A stretch of DNA of 64,000 nt, from assembly GCA_903813345.2 (NCBI GenBank), contig CAIIXF020000007.1, positions 17,218,714 to 17,282,713 on the forward strand. The letters are read 5' to 3'. Shown here piece by piece: positions 1 through 13,400 of the stretch. This DNA comes from Owenia fusiformis (taxonomy: Eukaryota; Annelida; Polychaeta; Sabellida; Oweniidae). Below the pieces are notes generated by a model. The model did not search any database and was not told where the DNA came from. It was given only the letters and a program-made list of their open reading frames with translations. Both the position numbers and the translations under genes were made by a program. The first letter of the stretch is position 1, and the number at the start of each line of letters is the position of its first letter.

Positions 1-54
1 AATATATCATATTACCAAACTTTAACATAGGTGCCTTATAGTCTGTATATAATT

Positions 55-640
55 CAGACTAAATAGGATATAGTCTTATCCCGTTCCCGGACTATAGTCC
101 TGCACTGATCGCATTCATTTGCCTGTACGATTACAACTTGGGAGACTTATCTACGCCCCTTACACTTAAGATACCTACCTCAATGCATTATAGAACTCAA
201 GATGTAACTTCTAATATATTGGAACCGCCGATTGTCTGGGTATATCGGCAGAACGAGAACATTTTCTCTTTTTCATCGAGAGAGATTCCATCACTTTTCA
301 AAATGGCGGTTGGATTTAAACGGGGAATCCCCCGTTTGGCTGCCCCGGATGTAGCCCGGAAGTACCAATATGGAGGAATTTGACGGTTGAAAAAGGTTAA
401 ATGTTACACGCAAATAATGCGATCAAAAACGAAAATGTCTTCGTTCTGCCGATAAACCCAGACAATTGTGGATTCAACTACACGAAAAGAATGCTAAATT
501 ACCAAGGAATCTATTGAAGTAGGTATCTGAAGTGTAAGATCAGTAAAAAATTCTCCCATGTTGTAATCGCACAGGCAAAAGATTGAGATGTTCACAGGAC
601 CATAGTCCGGGAACAGGATAAATATAGTCTAGGGGCAGCC
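55..640. mobile_element. Foldback/MITE-like palindromic element
   Basis: The two halves are imperfect reverse complements over roughly 250 bp each. Matching blocks include TTCCCGGACTATAGTCCTG near 85-105 against its counterpart near 600-615, the block around 225-260 against 440-475, and the block around 165-180 against 520-540. This is the structure of a non-autonomous inverted-repeat transposon. I see no transposase and no clear target duplication, so the family is unassigned. The open frame 138-383 lies inside it and is taken as chance. Confidence 0.75.
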
Positions 641-1236
641 CCGTCTATTTTCACCCATGATGTGATGTCATATATTATAAATTCTTTCTTGAATAAGGGT
701 CCCATGTTCATATAAGGCATAACAATCAACAACTTAATGTGATGGGTATGAATTATAACATGGCTTTTTGCTAGTGACTCCTGAAATAATTATGGCTTCC
801 TAGAAATCCCATATGAAAATGAAAATTACAAGAAACCGAAATTTATTTTAGACTTTTGACATTTTTCATTGTACATATATTGTTTTGACAAAATCTGTCC
901 TATGGTTAACTACTTATTTATCTTTACTTGATATATTTTATGAACAATACAAACCTATATTCATACTTGGGGCAGAAACTATAGTTTTTGCTCCCAAAGT
1001 TCAGCAGTGTCAGAATCGAAACCAATTTTTTAAGGGATTCCCCTATCGAGTGTCACATGACAAAAATAAGAGATTCCCCAGGTCATGGTATGAAACGTCA
1101 AATTCTGTCAATCACTGGGGTCAACTAACTCTGAAACCATATGAAAGTCTAAATAAAAAATTAATGAAACAATGCATGTGCTACATATATCCATTTATCT
1201 TCTAAATTGATCAGAAATCGGTGAATATCAAAAATC
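641..1236. other. Unassigned upstream region of TLK
   Basis: No gene or repeat is recognised here. A 106-codon open frame at 885-1205 has no familiar domain and no splice context, and is probably chance in AT-rich DNA. Confidence 0.5.
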
Positions 1237-1246
1237 TCCCGCGAAA
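1237..1246. promoter_or_regulatory. E2F-type site upstream of TLK
   Basis: The sequence TCCCGCGAAA is the exact reverse complement of the E2F consensus TTTCGCGGGA. It lies about 140-190 bp before the candidate TLK start codons. TLKs are S-phase kinases, so E2F control would make sense; function here is inferred. Confidence 0.5.
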
Positions 1247-1257
1247 ATTGGGGAACG

Positions 1258-1265
1258 TGACGTCA
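1258..1265. promoter_or_regulatory. Palindromic CRE (TGACGTCA)
   Basis: A perfect 8-bp CREB/ATF site lies 11 bp after the E2F-type site, placing both in the likely TLK core promoter. Confidence 0.5.
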
Positions 1266-1424
1266 TTAATCCCGAGCACCGTCAACAAAGTTCTAGTCGT
1301 GGAAAAATTGTAAAACAAAGTCATAATTTGTGACGATCTACTGCTGCAAGTCAATGGAAAAGAAGTCTGACTTATAGACCAATATATGTGGAACACTGAA
1401 GTAAAACATCGGAGTGAGATTGGG

Positions 1425-4400
1425 ATGATAAGAGGGGGAACACCGTCTGGTTCTGTATCAGACGGTAGCTCGGCGCCATCTTGGACAAGTGTCACAACCA
1501 CTAACCCCATTGTAAGGCCCATCAGGCCGCCATCCTGTAAGTAACATGCTTGTTTGAAATGTAGTCTTAATCACAAGCTACTCTATAATTATTTGTGAAA
1601 GTCTGACTGAGATCCATTATGTTTGCATTAAGAAAATCAAGGGCAAATTTTGAGATTTATTTGATTGATTGGTTTTTGATTCCCATTGAATTTACTGAAC
1701 TGGTTGAGTGGATGTAAGTCTCACATTCTTATACTTCTGTCTATGGGGGATGAAAAAATGTAAGAATTTCATAATTTTATCAGTTCTTTAACAGTCTTTA
1801 TTATCTATTCATTCTCTTTATGACCATTTCCAAGGAAAATACCCACAAATATATGTCCACTTCATAGAATGTCATGGAACATGAGATAACAATGACATGG
1901 CCCCTGAGGATCATTTTCAAGAGGTCAAATGATGGGCACATATAGTTCATTTTTGTTTACACGCCAGATTTTCAAATAATTAATATATTACATGACTGAA
2001 TAAATGTTATGTGGAAATAGAATGATTCATATACTATACAGTAAGTATGCAGGTTACAGGTTCAGCTTTAGATTCTCTGATTAGCCGATTAGATGTGAGG
2101 TACAAGTGCTGCTATTTATAGAGACATGTAACTGATATTTAGAAATATACAGTAAGTCATCTATATGTCCAGTAAAATTACAAAAAACAAAAATGCATGG
2201 GTTATATGCCCAGTTATATGTAGCTTGCATTTTATAATCTCTTTTTAAACTTTTATTATCATCATTTAAATCTTGCTATTGGTCATCCAGCTGTTGTTTA
2301 TGTGCACTGTATTTATATATCTTTAAAAAAGAATGATGTATAATGATGCTAAAGGCTGAAAAGCTATAACATGGAAATGGTAATTTATCTTAGGATTCCT
2401 AGGCTGTCATATAATAAGGTAGGCAGGACAAGGTTATTATACACTTCAGGGCATTTTCAACCGTTTTGTCATGTATTACATTAGATGTTCAAGAACTTCA
2501 AGTCATAAACGAAATCAGTTTGTATCAGTTTATCTGCATACTCTTTGTGTGAGAGGTTGACTTCTTAATCTGTATAGGACAACTTCAGATACCCTCTTTG
2601 AATTAGAAATAATTCTTCCAAGAGGCTTGGTTCTTGGAAGTGATATCTTTAAAACAGCTACATATTTGAATTTGATTGGTTATCAGCCCTGAAATTTCAT
2701 TTATCTTCTCATAGCTGATATTCAAAATTCATTCAGTCAGAGATATCTGTCTTCTTCAGATGCTAGAACTTTAACGCCAGTTTCAGGGTAATATGAAATA
2801 ATAAGAAAAAGAAATGCCAATGACCTGTCATTATTATACCATCATTATTATTACTTTATTGTTAAGGTGTTAATGAAAAATGTTTACTTATCATAGTTAA
2901 AAAATGTAATATAACTCTTCTCTGAAGACAGGCTGATCATATACTAGGTGTGACCAGATTTAGTTGAGATTATTAAGTTGATTTGTACACTTCAGTAATA
3001 TTGATCCTACGATTAATCTAAATGTATTGAGTAGCGGTTCTGCAGTGTTTAGGTATGCAACTCTGCTTCTATGCCATTTGATCAATAAAACATCCCAAGT
3101 GCTAAAAATACTTCCATGCATAGCTCAGTAATCTAGACCGAGAGTCATTTCTTAATTAACATATAAAGCTACAGCTTGCTAAACATGTAACTTGAATACT
3201 ATCGCATGAAGAAACATCAATGGTATAAAGAGTTAATCGACCAATCAGAAATGAAGTCTCACTGGATGCTGAATGACATGACAACCTTGTTGCAGAGTTA
3301 TGCTGGCTAAGAGGTACATAATGCATACTACATGTTATGGATTGATCAGAGAATATCATAGATATGAACCTGAAATCAGATGTTGCACTGTTCAAAACAG
3401 CTGTGCATAGATGTGCTGAATAGTACATGTAATTTGAAATTATAAAGGTAATAAAACCTGTTTTATTTGTGCAGCACATTACTAAAGATGCATCTTCGAA
3501 TTGATCGATGTCTTTCTCTATGTAAACCATTCCATGTTGCCATGGATTATTAGAGCATATGAGACTGCAGTAGGCAATTCACTTAATGTACTGGTTTAGT
3601 GGTTTATAGTTAGTTTGACCTTCAGAATGTGTAATTGTAGAACTCTGATTACTCGCTATACTATTGTATAGCCTTGCTTTGCAACAACAATGCATGGGAG
3701 GCAATCATAGTATTCTAAGCAATATTTACATTGCGCAATTGATTTTCAACCTAAAAACAAACATACAAGTTGCAAGCATGAATCATATTACTAATAGAAA
3801 GATTATTGTACCTATTTGATAATTTACTACTCCCATTGTCCCATATAGCTGAACGAAGGTTGCAAAATTAAGTTATGTTTTTGATATTGTGCTTCCTTGT
3901 TTAGTTTAATCTTATAATAACATCCATCTAACTTCTTTTGACATGTACATTATGGATGTGCAAATGGTTATACCTTGTACCAAAATCAGATGTGGTTTTT
4001 GATTTTTTCATGTAAATCTGTTTCATTCTGAAATATATTATAGATGTTAAGTATAAATCATTTTAATGCTACAAATAACATGCAGAATAGAATATCTAGC
4101 CAGAAAAGTTGTAACTAGTACATTAACTGATATTTGTCCTGATGAAAAAATCAATGAATTAAGAATAAATCAATGAAAAATTGTTTGACCATCTGGTCAT
4201 CAATGTTTATATGGGTTGAGTTGTTCATATGGAAAAGTATGAGAGGGAGGGGTCTGAATATATAAATTGAAAGTGTAACCTCAATCATATAAGAATTTAG
4301 CAATTTGTGTCCCCCCCCCCCCCTTTATACCTAAAAAGGGATAATGCTCGCTTGTCTAGTATTCTTCTATCTCTCTATGTATAGACCATGTACTTAGCTA

Positions 4401-7400
4401 TCTAAGGGAAGCCATTGTCAATATAATTAGATAGAAATGATCTACATCTGCTAGTGTATCACAGTGACCTGGTTTAATTTCATTGCCTATGCATATTGCA
4501 TTTTTGTAAACTCTAAAAGAATGGAAGCAGTCACTAAACAACCAATTCATTGTTGTTATTTTGTCTCATAAGGTGACGTTTTCTAATGACCATTGACTTA
4601 GTACTCTTCTGTCTGTCCGTCCATGATCTATTTACATTCTCAGCTTTTTACACCCATTGAATGATTCAAGTGAGTAAGAAAGACATGTATTTTTTTTATT
4701 ACAGCCATTCAAGTACAAGGTCCAATGCCTGGTGGGTTGATGCAGCAGAGTAACAACCTGATGGAGGGAGGGCCTAGTGGTCCCAGCAGCCTTCAGTCTG
4801 TACCTGTAGATCCTCGCAAACAGGAGCTCCTTGAAGCCAGGATGTTTGGGGTGAGTATACCTTTATTGGCAATGAGCTCCAAATGATATTAGAGGTATCT
4901 TAGCATACTGAAGGGCAAGGCAAGGCACCACCTCTGTGAACCACATGTCACTTTCAACAATCCTACATTTGACCATATTTGTGAATGACTAGAAACTGAA
5001 GGTCTATTGCAAGAAATCTGAAATACATATAAATGGCGTAATTGCCTTATTCTGGCCAGATCTGATATTAAGAGAGGTTATTTGTAGAAAATGGTCGCTA
5101 CCAGTTGGTCGCTATGACATATTTCAATAATTAATTGACCTTCATGATATTTTCATTTTAATGAATTCTGTTCTTTTATTGAATAATATTGATTATGATA
5201 ACATTATTGATTTCATATATAAAAATAATGTATATAATATAAACAATATGTCATTTACTCATCGTCCAATTCCTTTATCCCATAAGATTATTACAGAAAT
5301 CACTCTTATCATTTTTCTGTTTGTCCCTGTCATTACAAAATCACTCTAGAAAATGATATGACAGTAAAGCATACACAGACATCTAGATGTTTTATTAAAT
5401 TGGTTTGCAAATTTTGGATCACAGATTTTTCCATAACAGACCTTGAAGATGAGAACTTTGACTTTGTTAAGTAATTTGTCATCTTAATTAAGTCTAGCAA
5501 AGGCTACTATTGCTTGATTTGATTTTCAAGAACATTTATAGCATCTACAGTATCCTAGTATATATGTATGCATTATTGCATCTTGGACTATATCTTTCCA
5601 TTTGAAGACAAACAATGGTTGATTATTAACTGTGTCTTTTATTTGAAGGTGGCAGTGGAGGGCAAATGTGATTGTATAGCAAAATTCAGCTCCTTTTTTC
5701 AAAAAGACTAATTTGTTTATATTTTTTCTACATAGATTACATGTTTCCTAATGCTGTTTCGGGGGGTTTGCCATACGTTCCAAATTCCAGTGAGAGTTGG
5801 TATCAGAAAGTAGTAATGCTGAACCTATATCTAGATTTAGATAATGTTTCCAGACATGACCATTTAGAACAAATGACTACCATTCCAACTGTGTAATATA
5901 AGTTTTATCAAATTATCTGTGTGTAAAGGGATAATAAGACAGACTGATAATTCTCTCATTGATTATTCAGAACAGGATTTCTAAGAGGAATTGGTTGCAA
6001 AATTATTTTTTAAATTAACCCCAAGAGATATTGTTGATCCATCTTATGTCACTTAAAACTTGTAAATCCCTTTTATGTCCATTTTGTACATGGACTGAGT
6101 TAACATATTTTTCATATATACAGATCATCTTCAAAAGATACCTCTTATGATATAAATATTCTTATGTCTTATATTATCTCTTTTTCACCAGTATGTAATT
6201 TCCACCTGTTATCTGTATCATAAAAGATGAACAATTTTTGATAATTCATAATTATTATCTTTTTACCATTGTAGGGTCTTGGGAGCCATGCAGGTCAACT
6301 GGGCCAAGTAAGCCATACATTCCCAGGAGCAAACCACCACCCACCCCAGGACAACTCTAACCTCAGTGGTGGCAGTGACTCTATGGGGGCCAATAAGGAC
6401 CCCACCAACAGCGCTAATGCTGGTGTCAAAGATGACCACATGCAACAAAACCAGGTTAGTATACCGTACTATGTGCCACATTGTTAACACACAATATAAA
6501 AGTGTTTTGTTTGATTGAGCACTTAGATTACTTTATTTTAAAATATTTTTACTTTGTTATACCGTATTAGCCATAATAGCGCCCCCCCCCCCAGACTTTT
6601 GGAGGTTCAAGGGTGAGTCCCTGTGTGGAGAATCAACGATCATTAGGGTCAAACGTAAGAAATCCAGTAGGCAATGATAGGTACTTTTAGTTGTTTTTTG
6701 CAGTTTTTCAAAAGGTATTCCAGCTTGAATATGTCACTCTTTTAATCATAAGATGTTTATAATGTTGGTAATTCAAGTTCATATCCATTATTTTGACATC
6801 TACCTGTGAGGCGCCAATCGAGGCTAATATGGAAAGTAATACTGTGTTAAGTCTGATCCCATAACAACCAATTTCTCTGACTATTCTCTGTCTGAGGATT
6901 ATGGTGGCAACATAGGGACTTCATTTAAGACTAATACATACACAATCTGTAGTTATACCACCAAACTGAGCTAAGTAGAAATTAGGAGAAGGTATCCACC
7001 CATGCTTCTGTCTATACTTACGCTAGTCTAGGTGGTAGCTCAAATACCATTTGACAGATTTTTATTTTCAAATAGATAGGCTGATGACTTATGGGCATAG
7101 AACCTCTGCTAGAGAATGAATATCCACTATGGCTCTCAATTCAAAATAGCCATTATTTTGTCAACCATATTATTTTTTGATAACTCAATTGATGAATTTG
7201 ATTCAGATTTTAAAACCTGGTGCATTAGGGCCATATACGACCACTGCTCAAGAAGAAGTTTTCAATATGGTCACTGAATTCAAATTGGCTGCTATTTTTA
7301 ATGTACAATAAAATGTTTAATGACTAATATACTAGTTGTCAGTTTTGATCCAAATTTTAAATGCCAATGTCTTCTGGGCAAACGTCCTTTTCTTGAGAAT

Positions 7401-10400
7401 GAATTTTTTCTAATTTGTTATGTGTAGATTTTGCCAAAAGAAGATAATCTGCCTGGTTATCATTTATCATGTTATGTTTAAAATAATGAGTAATTCAATA
7501 AAATTTATTTTGTCCCATGGGATATGCTACTCCCGGAAGTTGCTGTTTACTTTCTAGTTATTTCCTGATTGAAGACAAATTAACTTTCATTATTCATTAC
7601 TGGTGTATGTTTAGATGATATTACACTGTAGTGTCTCAATTAAATCTATCAGTCATTATATAGAAACCAGTAATTAGAAAAGTAGGGAATGTCATCAAGG
7701 TTAGTTGGGATTGTAATGTGGGTGAAGCACACTGGAACACCCTGAAAACGGTTAAGTCAGATACTGTTGTCACAAATGGTGGATTCAACTGTCACTTCAA
7801 CTCTTTAATCACTTGGTTCTCAGTTCATTAGACCTTGTCGCTAATTCTTTGGATGTATTTAGCTCTTGTGATGATGTATTGTATGAAATCAAAATTTTGA
7901 TCAAAAAATGTCACTGCAAATCGCCACAATTTACCGTCTTCCATATGTGGGGATACAATTAATTTGCATAAAATGGCACAAAGAGAGGAGAGTTCACTGA
8001 TACATTGTTCATATTGATGTAATATTGGTCACCAAAAAAACAGATCTTCCCCTCCATATTAATAAAGACTGATTTATCATAATGTAATAATGAATGTAAG
8101 AATCAACATACTCTAATTACAATCAAAGTTTATTGTTAGAAATTGCCTCACAGGATACACAAAATTATAAATACAATGAGAAAAGAAAATTATTTTTTAA
8201 TTTTAGGTAGTGTAATAGGTTTGAATCAGTAGGTTACTAATATGTAGTTTACGATGTATATTTCATAATAGTCTATGATAAACTTAGTGGTGGTATCATG
8301 TTATACACCAGTTGTGAATATTTGTGTCATATATCTTTGCATACACTTGGTTTCTTAAAATCCCTAGCACGCAGGGTGTTCAGTTCTGGGAATTTTGACA
8401 ATCAAGATAGAATTAATGGTTATGGCAATTGTCATGCAAATTCAGCTACCAGGCTGAATGACAGCAGTTTCATCAGTACTTGTAGGTTAACTCCTTGTAG
8501 GTTAGATTCAGTTATATAATCTGTATAATCAATTTTCTAGATGACAGTAGAAATAATCTTGATTTTCATCATTAGATATTCAAGATTAAGTCAATGTGAT
8601 ATCATATTTGGATCACATCTATTATGAAGTTCATAATTTTCTTTATGAACTTTGAACTTTAATTCTCATTGAAACTGTAAGGTCAGCTAGATTCATACAT
8701 TCCCATGTCATAAAATCATGAAAATCAAATATCTTTTATATATTTTCTTGTATTAAACATATTATAGATATTCTACTGAACATATTTTTGATCAATGAAA
8801 ATTGATCCAATAAATCTATTAACTGTTCAACTCTGAGAGCACTTTTTCTATGTCTGCCATGTTACCTGGCCCGAATTTGTGGTAAAACTGGTAACTGTCT
8901 TCTGGCAACTATAAATGAAGATTCCTTTTACATCAATAACTACTAATAATATTTTAATTTTGGAATTCATACCACCAAATGCCATAAGCAGGTGTGTCCA
9001 AATATCAAGAGTTGTTGATCATTTTTAACAAAAGTATTAATTTAATGATACTTTAGAGCGAAAACCAAGTTGACTTTTGAAACACTCAAATTGAAAGTCA
9101 ACATTTGAAATAAAGGTTTTAGACTGGTAAGGGGAAGCAGGGAAGCCGTGTACTGTTTTCGCAATAATGACCTATGGCTCTTTAGAGAATAATGTTTATA
9201 CTCTTGTGTTTTAGCACACGCCAGAGAAGATGAGGACGCCCTCTGGTGGTGACAGAAAGCGTAAACGTAAGGGTGCTCCAGTGGAGAACCACGACCATAA
9301 TAGTGGTATGTACATCGATGGACATTATTATATGATATCTATTCCTATATGGTTTCTAGAAATTTGAACCTTTGACATTTTTGAAATTGAATGCACTTTT
9401 TGGCTAACATGGTCAGTCTATCACCCACTCATTGAAGAAATACATTGAAGAATTCTTGTCTTGATCTTGCTAATGATCTCATGGAAGACCGCATCATCTT
9501 TTGTATACTGTAATGATATATTACTTGGAATGTTATATGGAGTGACTAATACTTTTTGATGGAAAATTCCTGACCACAAATTCCCCTTAAAACCATTGAT
9601 TCCTAGTCTCTGTTCCCTTTGATACCCTTTTTAAAGAGAGTAATTATCACAACCACCCTCTGGATGGCTTAAATGCTACCTTTAATGATTGTTTATTAAG
9701 AATGTGTAATAGTTGACCTTCGTATAACACACATATTATCTATTAAACATTGTCTTTGACTTTAAGCAACTTTTTATTAATGATTTTGATATACCCATTT
9801 TTTATAAGTATTTGTAGGTCAAGTATATGTATTGATAGCAATAGGTCATATGTATGTTTATAGGTCATTTGTATGTATTTACATTTATAAGTTACATGCA
9901 TCTTGAGGTCATAGGTGTTTTTATAGGTCATTTGTATGTTTTTATGGGTCGTGTTAATTTATGGGTCATGTTATATGTATTTATAGGTCATGTGTATGTA
10001 TTTATAGGTCATGTGTATGTATTTATAAGTCATGTGTGTATTGGGTCATGTATATGTATTTATAGTACAAGAATGCATATATAAATCATGTGTATGTATT
10101 TAACCTTCTGCACTCTGACTTATTTCAGCAAATATATCCCACGCATCTGACTTATTTTTCAAAAATGATATGCCTGGACTAAATAATTAATATCTCAATA
10201 ACTACTGAATGAATCTGGATAAAATTTTCACAAAGGGAAGATACACTAGCGTGGCTCATGAGAAAAATGTTCTCATGAATTTTCGTACATAAACACGACT
10301 GGGCATAAATATACCATGAATACTGCTCCGGAATCCGCCGTTTCGCCCCTCGGGAGATTCAACGTCTGGTCAGAATCCAAAACTGAATTTGCAGCGATCG

Positions 10401-13400
10401 AATGTTCTTCTTTTCAGTTCAGAAAATATTCTAGTTTCTATTTTCGATGACCATTATCGGCTTCCAAGAGCCTTAAGAGCTCAAAATCGCAATCCATTTC
10501 CTCAACATTTTCGTTGTTATCGTATTTGGCCGTCATTTTGTACGATTTGTTCACTAAAAACAACTTAAAAACTGTTTAAATTGTTGAATTGAGAAATATT
10601 TTTCGAAACATCGACATTTCTAGGTCAACAGGAAGTCACCTACTAAGGACTGAATAAATCGGGCAATCTAATTGGATCATAAGAACGGCGGGAAAAAGTA
10701 AAGTTTTCAAAAGTTAGATTTGTGTCGTCCGGATCCGCCGGTGGATTCTGGCGGTAATTTTGAATGGGCGGATGCGGCCGCCGGTGGTCTGCTAAAGGTT
10801 AAAGGTCATGCATATATATTTGTATTTATAGGTCATGGGAGGTCAGCAAAAGGAGATAATAATGCTAAGAAAATAAGTGAATATTTCAAGGTAAGTGTAA
10901 CAACAATATATTAAGGTATTTTCAAATAACTTGGAAGGATTATGTAAAGTTTGAATGAATGTTGCCAAATGATAACATAACAACATTATCCCTGAGAGGT
11001 TCATGCTTTTTGCTAATGTTTAGATAAGATTCTGCATGATCATTATTAGGTCACATGGGTGAGCTATTGTAATCGCCCACTTGTCTGTCTGTCCCTCTGT
11101 CTGTCTGCCCTTTCATCATCTGTCCATCTATCTGTCAACAAATTGGTAGATAATTCTTGAAATGGTTTCACTTTTAAAACGTGTCTGTATAAAGTCTTCA
11201 ATTGTCCCAAAAGTGGCATCTCAAAGGCTTGCCTTGATTCAGTATGGCAGCCATCTTTTTGGTCATTATTCCACAAGTATTCCATCAATTTGCTTGAAAT
11301 TGTACAGGTACCTTAATTTATAGGTTATCGATATTGTCTACAGCTTTTAGAAAAATATGTAGTAGATTCAAAATGGCCCCCACTTTAACTGTTGGAATAT
11401 CACTTTTTATGTCTCCAAAAGTTATAATATTAATTTGCTTAAAATTATTCAAGGAGCTAAGAGTATATGTTCGCAAAATTATCAAAATATTTGACAAAAT
11501 ATCTCATAAAATTTTTAATTACCGCCACTTTTGTTACTGAAAAATCATGTTTCAGCTGGTTTTTTTTATTTTCTAAATGGCTACCATTTTCGTAAAAAAT
11601 GTAATCTTTGATAACTCAAATACCAGTGAACGGATTTGGTTTAAATTTTAGAAGCTGATATGCTCTGTTCAAGATGAATTTTCAAGAGGACATTAATTAT
11701 CAAAATGTGTTTTGTTCGGTGGGATTTGCTACTCTGTGGAGTTACTGTTTTTCTAGTTACAATACGGTTTACAAGGCAAATCATATTTGTTGTGTTTCAG
11801 TACCAGACTGGCAGTCCAAGCAGAAGTGCCACATCAGCCTATGGGGCAAAGTCTCCCTCCCCTCAGACTGTACGTATGGTAAGTAGTATAATGTCTTCAA
11901 GTTTCCCTTCACATTGTGTGCACGACAAGACTACTTCATATCATTATACATGTACTATCCTTTTAAGTATCGAAATTTACCAATTTGCTCATCATCAACA
12001 TGTGGTGATGAATTTCATGTCATTTTAGAATGCAAAGCTTTAAGTTATATTAGAAAAAGATACCTTCCTAAATGTTATACCACAAGACCAAACACACAGA
12101 AGTTTGAGAAATTAATGAATTCAAACAAAAATATACTCATAAAACTCTGTAAATTTTTAATCGAGGCTGGGCAAAAAAATGTTCTTACATGTACATAAAT
12201 GTTATTTTAATGTTTGTTACTGTATTAGTTAAAGTTACTCTTATACCCTATAAGGGGTGAATTGAGAAAATTGAGATAGAAAAATATAAATAAACATGAT
12301 TCTGTAATATATAATGATACAAGTGATGTGAGATTCTATTTTTTTTTGTTAAGTCACGTTTTTACAATGCTGGTTACAATGCTGGTTATCATCAATCACG
12401 TGCACTACATTATGTAAATATATTGTCTGTATTATGTCTTATTATATAACTTACTTATTACATGTGAATATGTATATTCTCTATATGTCTGTCCTTAAAT
12501 GTAGAGCAGTTTGATAAGGTTGTTGCTTATCTCTGTTTGCTACATGTATACAGGTGAATGGGGTAGTTATTTTGTAATACCCTTTAGCAAACATAGATAA
12601 TTTAAGTCCAGTAGACTATTTGGATGAAATTTTGAACAAATTTTGTTTGATGAGATGATCTTACTATTCCTTATATTATACATGTAAATTATAGTGTTTA
12701 ATATCTTCGTTTCCCAAAGGGTATATAACATGCTTTGTATTCACCCCACATGCAGGGTTTGTACTATACTTTGCATGACACTACACCTCAGTCTTAGTAT
12801 TAAATGATGTATGCTTATATAATTTACCCTACAAAGGGGTTTGCGCACAAAATGCCACATACATCTTTTCTATCATCTATGACTTTCATTAAACTGAAAA
12901 TATATTATTTCCATTTTAGTATCCACCCTCCCCACAGGGGTTTGTTGCATCCCCAGTGAGTAATTCCCAACCAGAATATCCTCCTGGCAGCCGCTTCTAC
13001 GCAAACAGCAAGTCATTACAGGTACAGAAGGCACATCTTATGTGAAAAACTAATTATTGCTTTCTCAAAATGTTCTCTTTATTATTCTACCCAATGAAGT
13101 TCAAGAGGTATATATGGAAGCCATATGTTTGTTCATTCGTCTATCTGGGCAATAATTCAAATACTGGTTGAGAAATATTGGGTTCAAATTTTATAGTCTG
13201 ATGCATGATGCCTTGTAGATATAGGAATATAGATTTGCTACCCTGGAAAGTTTTTTTGTAATTTAAATTTTTGGGCATCTACAAAATGTCATCTTATTTT
13301 TCTTGGTCAGAACAAAGACTTTTGATACGAGTGTTGATTTGAATCTAATAGGAATGCTATAATTGGTGGACATGCACATGAATGTAAATGAATCAGGAAT

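Noticed and set aside
885-1205. 106-codon open frame upstream of TLK
   Set aside because: No recognisable domain, weak start context, and no splice signals tying it to TLK.
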